Below, in pieces: positions 1-7,325 of a stretch of 64,000 nt of DNA. The DNA is from Scatomorpha stercorigallinarum (lineage in GTDB: Bacteria; Bacillota; Clostridia; Oscillospirales; Oscillospiraceae), in the NCBI GenBank assembly GCA_944387865.1, contig CALXGN010000003.1, forward strand, positions 62,001 to 126,000. The letters are read 5' to 3'. The first letter of the stretch is position 1, and every line of letters begins with the position of its first letter. The notes beneath the pieces are model-generated. The model saw only the letters and a list, made by a program, of their open reading frames with translations, ran no database searches and had not been told where the DNA came from. A program made the position numbers and the translations under genes.

Positions 1-833
1 CGGGCGACGAAGTCATCTGCGTGAGCCCCTACTTCTTTGAGTACAACAACTACGTCACCACCCCCGGCGGCAAGGTGGTCGTGGTCCCCGCCCGCGCGGA
101 GGACTTCATGCCGGACGTGGACGCCATCGCAGCCGCCGTCACGCCCAGGACGAAGGCCGTCATCCTCAACAGCCCCAACAACCCCACCGGCGTCATCTAT
201 CCGGCGGAGCTGCTGAAGTCCCTCAGCGACATGCTGCTGGAAAAGGGCCGCGAGTACGGCACGGTCATCTACGTCATCTCCGACGAGCCCTACCGCGAGC
301 TGGCCTACGACGGCGCCGAGGTGCCCTGGATGCCCTCCATCGTCGCCAACTGCATCGTCTGCTACTCCTGGTCGAAGAGCCTCTCCCTGCCCGGCGAGCG
401 CATCGGCTATGTGGTCGTGCCCGGCGACATCGCCGAGGGCCAGCTGATCTTCGACGCCGAGGTGGTGGCCAACCGCATGCTCGGCTTCGTCAACGCCCCC
501 AGCCTGATGGAGCTGGTCGTGGCCCGCTGCGTGGACGAGGCCACCAACATCGCCGGCTATGACGCCAACCGCCAGCTGCTCTATAACGGCCTGCGCGAGC
601 TGGGATTCGAGAGCACCTATCCCGCCGGCGCGTTCTACCTCTGGATGAAAACGCCCATCGACGAGGCGGAATTCGTGCAGAAGGCCAAGAGCCACAACCT
701 GCTGCTGGTCCCCGGCAGCAACTTCGGCACGCCGGGCAACGTGCGCCTGGCCTACTGCGTGAGCCCGGACATGATCCGGCGCAGCCTGACGGCCTTCGCC
801 GCCCTGGCGGAGGAGTGCGGGCTGAAGAAATAA
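1..833 (+). CDS. PLP-dependent class I/II aminotransferase (5' end outside window)
   Basis: The frame is open from the first complete codon at position 3, so the GTG at 21 is internal and the N-terminal third of the gene is missing. The visible 277 residues carry the substrate-side motif NSPNNPTG and the Schiff-base lysine in SWSKSLSLPGERIGY, both diagnostic of fold-type I aminotransferases. The family transfers an amino group from an amino acid to a 2-oxo acid using pyridoxal phosphate in the cytosol. Substrate specificity (aspartate, aromatic or alanine type) cannot be read from this fragment. A gap of 67 bases with a strong stem-loop separates it from trpS. Confidence 0.9.
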   Translation, partial: GDEVICVSPYFFEYNNYVTTPGGKVVVVPARAEDFMPDVDAIAAAVTPRTKAVILNSPNNPTGVIYPAELLKSLSDMLLEKGREYGTVIYVISDEPYRELAYDGAEVPWMPSIVANCIVCYSWSKSLSLPGERIGYVVVPGDIAEGQLIFDAEVVANRMLGFVNAPSLMELVVARCVDEATNIAGYDANRQLLYNGLRELGFESTYPAGAFYLWMKTPIDEAEFVQKAKSHNLLLVPGSNFGTPGNVRLAYCVSPDMIRRSLTAFAALAEECGLKK

Positions 834-854
834 GCCCGGCATATCAGAGACACG

Positions 855-879
855 CCCGGGGAGGCAGCGCCTCCCCGGG
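855..879. other. 11-bp GC-rich stem-loop upstream of trpS
   Basis: CCCGGGGAGGC at 855-865 pairs with GCCTCCCCGGG at 869-879 around a 3-base loop. No T-run follows on the plus strand, so it is not a classical intrinsic terminator. It may protect or end the aminotransferase mRNA. It is too small and lacks the conserved parts to be a T-box leader. Confidence 0.5.
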
Positions 880-900
880 GGATAAAAAGAGGTATCCATC

Positions 901-1923
901 ATGGAAGAAAAGAAGCTAGACGAGCGGAAGATCATGTTCTCCGGCATCCAGCCCAGCGGCGACCTCACCCTCGGCTCCTACATGGGCGCCATCAAGAACT
1001 GGGTGGAGATGATCGACGACTACAACGCCTATTACTGCATCGTGGACATGCACGCCATCACCGTGCGCCAGGTACCGGCCGACCTGCGCCGCCGCACCAT
1101 GGAGCAGCTCGCGCAGTACATCGCCTGCGGCCTCGACCCGCACAAGGTGACGCTCTTCGTGCAGAGCCACAACCCCTGCCACGCTGAGCTCGGCTGGGTG
1201 CTGAACTGCTACACCATGTTCGGCGAGCTCTCCCGCATGACGCAGTTCAAGGACAAGAGCTCCAAGCACGCCGACAACATCAACGGCGGTCTCTTCACCT
1301 ATCCCGCGCTGATGGCGGCTGATATCCTGCTCTATCAGACGGACTTCGTCCCCGTGGGCGACGACCAGCGCCAGCACGTGGAGCTGACGCGCGACGTGGC
1401 GATACGCTTCAACAACGTCTACGGCGAGACCTTCAGGGTGCCGGAGGCCTATATCCCCCGCGTGGGCGCGCGCATCATGAGCCTGCAGGACCCCACCAGC
1501 AAAATGTCGAAGTCCGACAAGGACCCCAACGGCTGCGTGCACCTGCTGGAGGACCCGGCGGACATCATGCGCAAGTTCAAGCGCGCCGTGACGGACTCCG
1601 ACACCGGCGAGCGCTGCGTGCGCTACGACCAGGCGAACAAGCCCGGCGTGTCCAACCTGATGCAGATCTACTCCTCCTGCACGGGCGAGAGCTTCGCGCA
1701 GATCGAGGAGGACTTCGCCGGCAAGGGCTACGGCGCGTTCAAAACCGCCGTGGGCGAGGCCGTGGTGGAGACGCTGCGCCCCATCCAGGAGGAGACGCGC
1801 CGCATACTCAAGGACAAGGCCTATCTGGAGAGCGTCTATAAAATGGGCGCCGAAAAGGCCACGGCGGACGCCTGGCGCACCCTGCGCAAGGTGTACAAGA
1901 AGCTCGGCTTCATCGCCCGCTAA
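901..1923 (+). CDS. trpS: tryptophanyl-tRNA synthetase
   Basis: Charges tRNA-Trp with tryptophan in the cytosol. The 340-residue protein matches the usual length of about 330-340. The class I signatures are visible: the HIGH-like PSGDLTLGSYMGA near residues 18-30 and KMSKSD at 201-206. GDDQRQHVELTRD, typical of bacterial TrpRS, lies in the Rossmann fold. AAAAAGAGG, about 7 bases upstream of the ATG, is a reasonable ribosome binding site. The gene stands alone between the aminotransferase and the tagO cluster, with a GCCCCGCGCGGCGGGGC hairpin just downstream. Confidence 0.97.
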   Translation: MEEKKLDERKIMFSGIQPSGDLTLGSYMGAIKNWVEMIDDYNAYYCIVDMHAITVRQVPADLRRRTMEQLAQYIACGLDPHKVTLFVQSHNPCHAELGWVLNCYTMFGELSRMTQFKDKSSKHADNINGGLFTYPALMAADILLYQTDFVPVGDDQRQHVELTRDVAIRFNNVYGETFRVPEAYIPRVGARIMSLQDPTSKMSKSDKDPNGCVHLLEDPADIMRKFKRAVTDSDTGERCVRYDQANKPGVSNLMQIYSSCTGESFAQIEEDFAGKGYGAFKTAVGEAVVETLRPIQEETRRILKDKAYLESVYKMGAEKATADAWRTLRKVYKKLGFIAR

Positions 1924-1968
1924 ATAACGGCCCCGCGCGGCGGGGCGTTGAATGGAGTTAGATCGCAA

Positions 1969-3111
1969 ATGATACAACTGAACGCTCTCTGGCTGCGGAT
2001 ACTCCTGACCATCGGCGTGGGCTTCGCCATCAGCTTTGCCGCCACGCCCATCGTCAAGAGCTTCGCGCAGAAGGTGGGCGCTATCGACGTGCCGCGGGAC
2101 GCGCGGCGCGTCCACGATCACCCCATCCCGCGCATGGGCGGGATGGCCATCTTCCTCGGCTTCCTCATCAGCGTGCTGCTGTTCGTGGACATCTCCCGCC
2201 CGGTGCGGGGCATACTGCTGGGCGCGGTGCTGATCGTCGCCTGCGGCGCCATCGACGACGTCGTCTCCCTCAACGCCTGGATAAAGCTGGCCGTGCAGGT
2301 GGCGGCGGCCATCGTCGCCGTGGCCCACGGCGTGGTCATCGAGGTGTTCCGCAACCCCAACATATTCAGCGAGAACGAGGCGCTGGTGCTGGGCGCGCTG
2401 GCCGTGCCCGTCACCGTCATCTGGATCGTCGGCATCACCAACAGCGTCAACCTCATCGACGGGCTGGACGGCCTGGCCGTCGGCGTCTCCACCATCGCCT
2501 CCACCACCATGTTCGTGGTGGCGCTGCTGGTGTCGGAGGGCAACGTGGCCGTCATCCTGGCCGCGCTTATGGGGGCGTGCCTCGGCTTCATGCCCTATAA
2601 CCTCAACCCGGCCAAGATCTTCATGGGCGACGCCGGCTCGCTGCTGCTCGGCTATGTGCTGAGCACGGTGTCCGTGGTGGGCATGTTCAAGTTTTACGCC
2701 GTCGTCACCTTCGTGGTGCCCATCCTGGCCCTGGCCCTGCCGCTTTTCGACACGCTCTGCGCCATCATCCGCCGGCTGCTGCGCGGGCAGAGCCCCATGC
2801 ACCCGGACCGCGGCCACCTGCACCACCGGCTGATCGACATGGGCCTCAGCCAGAAGCAGGCCGTGGCCGTCCTCTACTCCATCTCCGCCGTGCTCGGCCT
2901 CTGCGCCGTGGTGCTCGCCACCACCGGCGTGGTGCGCATCTGCATGGTGGTGGTGGCCGCGCTGGCCGCCGTGGCCGTGGGCATATTCATCAAGCGCACC
3001 TTCAAGGGGCACAAATACCACCCGCCCGTGGACCCCTCCTGTCCCGGCGAGGAGGAGCACATGCACCGGCGGGACCATCCCGACGAAAAAAAGGAGGGCC
3101 GCGATGGCTGA
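1969..3111 (+). CDS. tagO: undecaprenyl-phosphate GlcNAc-1-phosphate transferase (TagO/WecA family)
   Basis: Integral membrane enzyme that moves GlcNAc-1-phosphate from UDP-GlcNAc onto undecaprenyl phosphate, the first step of teichoic acid or other secondary wall polymer synthesis. MraY/WecA-family motifs appear in order: a GAIDDV aspartate pair near residue 90, NLIDGLDGLA near 162, IFMGDAGSLLLGY and HPDRGHLHHRL in the cytoplasmic loops, with about ten hydrophobic segments. An upstream TTG at 1948 is also in frame, but GGAG at 1954-1957 places the start at ATG 1969. The C-terminal tail is charged (HRRDHPDEKKEGR). The 3' end overlaps wecB by 8 bases, so the two are translationally coupled. 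Confidence 0.93.
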   Translation: MIQLNALWLRILLTIGVGFAISFAATPIVKSFAQKVGAIDVPRDARRVHDHPIPRMGGMAIFLGFLISVLLFVDISRPVRGILLGAVLIVACGAIDDVVSLNAWIKLAVQVAAAIVAVAHGVVIEVFRNPNIFSENEALVLGALAVPVTVIWIVGITNSVNLIDGLDGLAVGVSTIASTTMFVVALLVSEGNVAVILAALMGACLGFMPYNLNPAKIFMGDAGSLLLGYVLSTVSVVGMFKFYAVVTFVVPILALALPLFDTLCAIIRRLLRGQSPMHPDRGHLHHRLIDMGLSQKQAVAVLYSISAVLGLCAVVLATTGVVRICMVVVAALAAVAVGIFIKRTFKGHKYHPPVDPSCPGEEEHMHRRDHPDEKKEGRDG

Positions 3112-4249
3112 GATCCGCGTCCTCTCCGTCTTCGGCACGCGGCCGGAGGCGATAAAAATGTCCCCCCTGGCCCTGGAACTGGCCCGGCGGGAACACATAG
3201 ATCCCCAGGTCTGCGTGACGGCACAGCACCGCGAGATGCTCGACGGCGTGCTCTCCGTCTTTGGCGTCGCGCCGGACTACGACCTGGACATCATGCGCCC
3301 GGGGCAGACGCTCGCGGACATCACGTCCCGCGTCCTCTCCGGGCTCGGCGGCGTTTTTGAGTCCGCCCGGCCGGACCTCGTGCTCGTGCATGGGGACACG
3401 ACCACCACCTTCGCCGCCGCCCTAGCCGCCTTTTATGCCAAGATACCCTGCGGCCATGTGGAGGCCGGGCTGCGCACCTTCGACCGCTGGTCGCCCTACC
3501 CGGAGGAGATGAACCGCCGCCTGGCGGGGCAGCTCTGCACGCTGCACTTCGCCCCCACCGCGCGCAACGCGGAGAACCTGCGCCGCGAGGGCGTGGAGGG
3601 CGGCGTTTTCGTCACCGGCAACACGGTCATCGACGCGCTGGCCTACACCGCCCGCGGCGAGGGCTTCAGCTCGCCGCAGCTGCGCGCGCTCGACTTCTCC
3701 GGCCGGCGCGTGATCGCCCTCACCTGCCACCGGCGGGAGAATTACGGCCGGCCGATGGAAAACATCTTCGCCGCCGTGCGCGAGATCGCCGAGCGGCACC
3801 CGGAGGTGCTCATAGTCTACCCCGTCCACCTGAGCCCGGCCGTGCGCGAGTGCGCCGGGCGGCTGCTGGGCGGCGTGGCCAACATCGCCCTCATCGAGCC
3901 GCTGGACGCCGTGGACATGCACCGGCTGATGGCGCGCAGCTACCTGGTGATGACGGACTCCGGCGGCATCCAGGAGGAGGCCCCGGCCCTTGGCAAGCCC
4001 GTGCTCGTGCTGCGGCGCGAGACGGAGCGTCCCGAGGCCGTGGAGGCCGGCACCGTGGCCCTGGCGGGCACGGAGACGGCGGACATCGTCCGCCTGGCGG
4101 AGACGCTGCTGGCGGACGGCGCCGCCTATGCCAGGATGGCCCACGCCGTCAACCCCTACGGCGACGGGCATGCCTGCCGCCGCATAGCGGACGCCATAGA
4201 GTACAGCTTCGGCCTGCGCGGCGAAGCGCCGGAGGCGTTCCGCCCATGA
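3104..4249 (+). CDS. wecB: UDP-N-acetylglucosamine 2-epimerase (non-hydrolysing)
   Basis: Interconverts UDP-GlcNAc and UDP-ManNAc, supplying ManNAc for the linkage unit of wall teichoic acid or for surface polysaccharide. At 381 residues it has the normal family length. FGTRPEAIKMSPL at the N terminus, HVEAGLRTFDRWSPYPEEMNR, and TDSGGIQEEAPALGKPVLVLR near the C terminus are hallmark motifs of the family (GT-B fold). It overlaps tagO upstream and shares ATGA with the next gene, so all three are probably made from one mRNA. Also called mnaA in Gram-positives. Confidence 0.96.
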   Translation: MAEIRVLSVFGTRPEAIKMSPLALELARREHIDPQVCVTAQHREMLDGVLSVFGVAPDYDLDIMRPGQTLADITSRVLSGLGGVFESARPDLVLVHGDTTTTFAAALAAFYAKIPCGHVEAGLRTFDRWSPYPEEMNRRLAGQLCTLHFAPTARNAENLRREGVEGGVFVTGNTVIDALAYTARGEGFSSPQLRALDFSGRRVIALTCHRRENYGRPMENIFAAVREIAERHPEVLIVYPVHLSPAVRECAGRLLGGVANIALIEPLDAVDMHRLMARSYLVMTDSGGIQEEAPALGKPVLVLRRETERPEAVEAGTVALAGTETADIVRLAETLLADGAAYARMAHAVNPYGDGHACRRIADAIEYSFGLRGEAPEAFRP

Positions 4250-4971
4250 AAAAGAAACATCTGCTGGCCGCCCTTGTCGCCGCCGCGGCCGTCATCATCG
4301 TCTGCTTCGTGCTCTTCCGCCGGGAGAGCTCGGGGCAGGACATCGTCGTCTCCCTGCCCACGGCGGAGCCCGTGGAGAGCTCCCCCGCCGAGAGCCCGCA
4401 GGGCGACAACTTCGCCGACATCACGCCGGACACCGTGCAGGCGGCCATCTCCACCCTCTCCCGCGCGCAGAGCTACTCGCGCACCGTCACCGTCAAGTAC
4501 TACTGGCCCGGCGGCGAGAGCAGCACGGAGCTCTACTCCTGGGTGGACGGCGAGCGCACGCGCATCCGCATCCAGCTGGACGCCGACAGCGAGAACATCC
4601 TCGTGGACGGCAACACGCTCTACATCTGGTACGACTCCATCCCCGCCCAGGTCTATTCCGGCCCCGTGACGGACAGCCTGGAGGCCGACCAGTGGCTGCG
4701 CTGCCTGAGCTACGAGGACCTGCTCGAGCTGCCCACTACGGACATCTTCACCGCCGCCTACGAGCTCTACAACGGCGAGAGCTGCATATACGTGGAGTAC
4801 GACAGCGGCGAGCTGGACTATAAAAACTGCGTCTACATATCCACCGCCACGGGCCTGCTGGTGGCCGCGGAGACCTATGACGCCACGGGCCTCATATACA
4901 GAATGTCCGCCGGCGCGGCCTCGCTCGCCACCCCCGACGAGGGCATGTTCATCCCGCCGTCACTGGGCTGA
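4246..4971 (+). CDS. membrane-anchored secreted protein, LolA/RseB-like fold suspected
   Basis: A 241-residue protein starting at the ATGA overlap with wecB. Residues 2-4 are lysines and residues 5-22 form one hydrophobic segment followed by RRE, so it is an uncleaved anchor or signal peptide. A Ser/Pro/Glu-rich linker follows (about 30-55). The rest is rich in beta-strand pattern with many Tyr, Trp and acidic residues. The alternation resembles lipoprotein-carrier-type domains that bind lipid or peptidoglycan-linked partners, but no catalytic motif is visible. Coupling to tagO-wecB suggests an envelope role. This is inference, and the exact function is unknown. Confidence 0.75.
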   Translation: MKKKHLLAALVAAAAVIIVCFVLFRRESSGQDIVVSLPTAEPVESSPAESPQGDNFADITPDTVQAAISTLSRAQSYSRTVTVKYYWPGGESSTELYSWVDGERTRIRIQLDADSENILVDGNTLYIWYDSIPAQVYSGPVTDSLEADQWLRCLSYEDLLELPTTDIFTAAYELYNGESCIYVEYDSGELDYKNCVYISTATGLLVAAETYDATGLIYRMSAGAASLATPDEGMFIPPSLG

Positions 4972-4989
4972 ACACCCGGACTGCGTCCG

Positions 4990-5242
4990 GAGGCAGAGGG
5001 CTGTGCCCTGGGCTACGGTGAGGTTTGCGGGAACCTATAACAGAAAACCCGCGTGGCAGCGCCCCGCGGGTTTTGCTCTACGCGAAGTTCGCTGCGCTCC
5101 TATCTGCTGAACGCTTCCATCAGTGAGGCGCGCAGCGCACGCAGCGTAGGACGAAAAGCCGCGAAGCGCCGGCTGAGCGGCTTTCCCACCCCCAAGCTCC
5201 CGCAAACCCCACCGTAGACCAAGGCACAGCCCTCTGCATCCT
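4990..5242. repeat. inverted-repeat-flanked intergenic element
   Basis: Positions 4990-5033 are an imperfect reverse complement of 5199-5242 (about 44 bp, shared cores GGCAGAGGGCTGTGCC and CGGTGAGG). They enclose a bidirectional terminator and the first copy of an 86-bp direct repeat. The arm and the adjacent CTATAACAGAAAA occur again, inverted, at 26085-26115. No ORF with coding character lies inside. It fills the space between convergent genes ending at 4971 and 5539. Confidence 0.65.
5044..5074. terminator. bidirectional intrinsic terminator
   Basis: AAAACCCGCG at 5044-5053 pairs with CGCGGGTTTT at 5065-5074. The A-tract and T-tract at the two ends make it usable from both strands. It lies downstream of the tagO cluster and faces the convergent small-gene trio. 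Confidence 0.7.
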
Positions 5243-5505
5243 TATCGCAGCCTGGGGGAAACCCCCGGCGAGGGTTTCCCCCAAGCCCCCTTCCTGCGCT
5301 TTTCTTGGAGGTAGGGGGGGGAGTTTCGCGGCCCGCGGGCCGCGCCGAGGGGCTTTGCCCCTCGACCCCACCGCCTTTTGTAAAAGGCGGGCGAAAACTT
5401 CAGATAGAGAGCGGCGCACCGCGCACGCAGCGTAGGACGAAAGCTGCGAAGCGCCAGCTGAGCGGCTTTCCCACCCCCAAGCTCCCGCAGACCCCACCGT
5501 AGACC
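5135..5505. repeat. two direct repeats of about 86 bp plus hairpin-rich spacer
   Basis: Copies at 5135-5220 and 5421-5505 share GCGCACGCAGCGTAGGACGA through CACCGTAGACC with a few substitutions. The spacer holds four perfect hairpins built on GGGGGAAACCCCC, GCGGCCCGCGGGCCGC, GAGGGGCTTTGCCCCTC and CGCCTTTTGTAAAAGGCG. The last part (GGCCGCAGGCAAAT) recurs next to polC and thiM. I see no credible gene in 4972-5538. Confidence 0.65.
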
Positions 5506-5538
5506 AGGCCGCAGGCAAATACCAGCGGCCGTTGGCCG

Positions 5539-5907
5539 CTAGAGGAAGAGCATGGCGGCAAGGATGATGAGCAGCTCGCTGTCGCCGCTCTCGCGGTACA
5601 TGAGATAGAGCACCAGCATCAGCAGCAGGTCCTCCGTCTCCCAGTTGGCTATGTCCAGCCGTCCGAGGATGCCGTCCAGTATCCCGCCCAGCCCGCCGGC
5701 GGGCGGCCGCCTGTCCGGCGGCGGTTGCGGCGGATGCGGCGGCCGTGCCGGGCGCGGCGGAGGAGGCGCCGGGCGCGGAGGCGGCGGCTGAGGCCCGGGC
5801 GGCTGTGCCGGGCGCGGAGGCGGCGGCGGGCTGCGCCACGGGCGCAGGTCCGGCTCCGGCTCCGGCATGCGGATAAAGCGGCCCGTGTTGCCCTCATACC
5901 TGTTCAT
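5539..5907 (-). CDS. proline-rich small protein with hydrophobic C terminus, unknown function
   Basis: 122 residues in three parts: a short polar head, a proline/arginine-rich stretch (about residues 15-70, repeated PPPPRPA-type units), and a tail of about 50 residues with ETEDLLLMLVLYLMYRE followed by ELLIILAAMLFL. The tail alternates acidic and leucine-rich blocks, as in amphipathic or membrane-associated segments. It overlaps the upstream 120-residue gene by 14 bases, which supports real translation. I do not recognise the family. The Pro-rich part is skewed by the high GC content, and the tail looks like the constrained region. Confidence 0.65.
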   Translation of the reverse strand: MNRYEGNTGRFIRMPEPEPDLRPWRSPPPPPRPAQPPGPQPPPPRPAPPPPRPARPPHPPQPPPDRRPPAGGLGGILDGILGRLDIANWETEDLLLMLVLYLMYRESGDSELLIILAAMLFL

Positions 5908-6256
5908 CCCGCCCCTCCTTCCCCAGCGCGCCCAGGGCCACGGAGGCGATGGAGGCGATGCGCGCCAGGCGCACCGCGCGGTCCATCTTCTCCCGCCGCC
6001 GGGGCGAAAGGTAGGGCCTCATGGCGTCCAGCAGGGCGCGCTCCTCGCGCTTTTCGCCCTGCGAGCGCATGATCCCGGCTACGCGCGCGAGCAGCGCCGG
6101 GTCGAAGCCCAGGTCGTCCGGCGGCGCGGCGTGTTTTTCCTTTTGCGGCTCCGGCCGGCCCTCGCCGCCGAAGAGCGACCCGGCGAGGCCGGAGATGCGC
6201 TCCATCAGCTGCGGGTCCGACAATATCTCGTTCAGGCGCTCGCCGAGATCGTCCAT
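5894..6256 (-). CDS. small helical protein, unknown function
   Basis: 120 residues with two helical blocks. The N-terminal block reads DLGERLNEILSDPQLMERI, the C-terminal block LLDAMRPYLSPRRREKMDRA followed by a hydrophobic helix (IASIASVALGAL). Between them is a charged linker. GAGGGGCGAGGG lies just upstream of the ATG. It is the middle gene of a coupled trio (6503 to 5539, minus strand), overlapping the proline-rich gene. Proteins of this general look seem common in spore-forming clostridia (recollection, not checked). No function is assigned. Confidence 0.7.
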   Translation of the reverse strand: MDDLGERLNEILSDPQLMERISGLAGSLFGGEGRPEPQKEKHAAPPDDLGFDPALLARVAGIMRSQGEKREERALLDAMRPYLSPRRREKMDRAVRLARIASIASVALGALGKEGRDEQV

Positions 6257-6269
6257 AAGCCCTCGCCCC

Positions 6270-6503
6270 TCACTTCATAGCGTCTTTTACCGCTCCCGCC
6301 AGCCGGCGGCCTTCCTCCGTGCTCAGTATCTCGCGCAGAAGCTGCTGCAGCTGCCGCGTATCGCCGGAGCGCGCCGCCGCGGCCAGCTTTTCGCCGCCCA
6401 GCTGCTCGCCCAGGCGGCGGCAGTCCTCGGACTCCGCCGCGCCGCGCAGCTTATCCAGCATCCCGCTGCTTTGCAGCTGCCGGCCCAGGCTCTCCAGGTC
6501 CAT
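6270..6503 (-). CDS. small helical protein, unknown function
   Basis: 77 residues, mostly helical and charged, ending in LREILSTEEGRRLAGAVKDAMK-like sequence. The reading frame is open further upstream, but GGGGGTGA ends six bases before the ATG at 6503, so that start is chosen. It is the first gene of the minus-strand trio and is divergent from the phosphoesterase at 6556, with only about 50 bases for both promoters. No conserved catalytic residues are seen. Confidence 0.65.
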   Translation of the reverse strand: MDLESLGRQLQSSGMLDKLRGAAESEDCRRLGEQLGGEKLAAAARSGDTRQLQQLLREILSTEEGRRLAGAVKDAMK

Positions 6504-6555
6504 GCGCTCACCCCCTGCGTCATTATATTCAGCCATCCCCCGGAGGTGTACAAAA

Positions 6556-7032
6556 ATGAGGCTCGCCGTATTTTCCGACACGCACGGCTTTGCAGACTAT
6601 ATGGTCTCCGCCGCGCGCCGCGCGCAGCCGGACATGCTCATCCACCTTGGCGACTGCACGCGGGACACATCCGCGCTGGAGCGCGCCCTCCCCGATATCC
6701 CGCTGCGCTGTGTGCGCGGCAACTGCGACTTCGCCGCCCTCGCGCCGGAGAGCGACATCTTCTTCGCCGGCGGCGTGAAGGTGTTCGCCGCCCACGGCCA
6801 CCGCTACGGCGTCAAGACCTCGCTCGACGCGCTGCTGAACTCCGCCCACTTCGCCGGCGCGCAGCTGGTGCTCTATGGCCACACGCACATCGCGCGCATC
6901 GACTACCCCGCCGGCATGACCGTCGTCAACCCCGGCATGTGCGGCGCGCGCGAGCCCTCGACCTTCGCGCTCATAGACATCTCCCCTGCCGGCGGCATCG
7001 CCGCCAGGATACTGCCCGCCAGGCAGCCCTGA
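6556..7032 (+). CDS. YfcE/MJ0936-type metallophosphoesterase
   Basis: 158 residues, the usual size for this minimal calcineurin-like family, which hydrolyses phosphodiesters with two divalent metals. All metal-ligand motifs are present: SDTHG near the N terminus, LGDC, RGNCD, and the late AAHGHRYG and YGHTH. The start at 6556 has GGAGG nine bases upstream, and the longer open frame is a shadow. In many Firmicutes such a gene sits beside rph or an NTP pyrophosphatase gene. Here it stands alone, so the physiological substrate is unknown. Confidence 0.92.
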   Translation: MRLAVFSDTHGFADYMVSAARRAQPDMLIHLGDCTRDTSALERALPDIPLRCVRGNCDFAALAPESDIFFAGGVKVFAAHGHRYGVKTSLDALLNSAHFAGAQLVLYGHTHIARIDYPAGMTVVNPGMCGAREPSTFALIDISPAGGIAARILPARQP

Positions 7033-7068
7033 GCGGGCGCGCGGGCAGGCCCCGCCGCGCGCCGCTTC

Positions 7069-7129
7069 GGTAAAGAACGTGTAAAATGTAAAATCTTCTG
7101 TAATTCCGGTGTAAATTCTGCGTAATTCC
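7069..7129 (+). promoter_or_regulatory. probable Pho-box array upstream of pit
   Basis: TGTAA-containing repeats start at 7069 (GGTAAAG), 7080 (TGTAAAA), 7087 (TGTAAAA), 7099 (TGTAATTCC), 7110 (TGTAAATTC) and 7121 (CGTAATTCC). The last three are spaced exactly 11 bp apart and end directly before the -35 box. Read on the other strand they give TTTACA/ATTACA units, resembling the TT(A/T/C)ACA repeats with 11-bp period bound by PhoP. The block is AT-rich in a GC-rich genome. Confidence 0.6.
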
Positions 7130-7132
7130 CGA

Positions 7133-7161
7133 TTGACGCGGGCAGCGGGGAATGATATTGT
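7133..7161 (+). promoter_or_regulatory. sigma-A promoter of pit
   Basis: TTGACG at 7133-7138, a 17-base spacer and TATTGT at 7156-7161, with TG at 7153-7154 giving an extended -10. The start point is expected near 7168, leaving a leader of about 155 bases before pit. Confidence 0.65.
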
Positions 7162-7325
7162 ATTAAGGCTGGGATAAGCGGTGGAGTCTGTCATAGGGGC
7201 GCGTCCCCTATTTATTCACAGCGGCCTGAATGGCGCACGCGCCAGGCGCGTTGGCCGGCGGTGCCTCTTGTCCGGGAGGCGTCGCCGTATTTTTACGCGC
7301 ATAACGAGAGAGAAAGAGGCATTTA

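Noticed and set aside
842..900. T-box leader for trpS
   Set aside because: The gap is only 67 bases and lacks the specifier loop and GGTGG-type antiterminator motif.
916..3198. Long antisense open frame (760 codons) across trpS, tagO and wecB
   Set aside because: It is rich in His, Ala, Gly, Asp and Arg, as expected for the complement of GC-rich genes, overlaps three clear genes and shows no domain.
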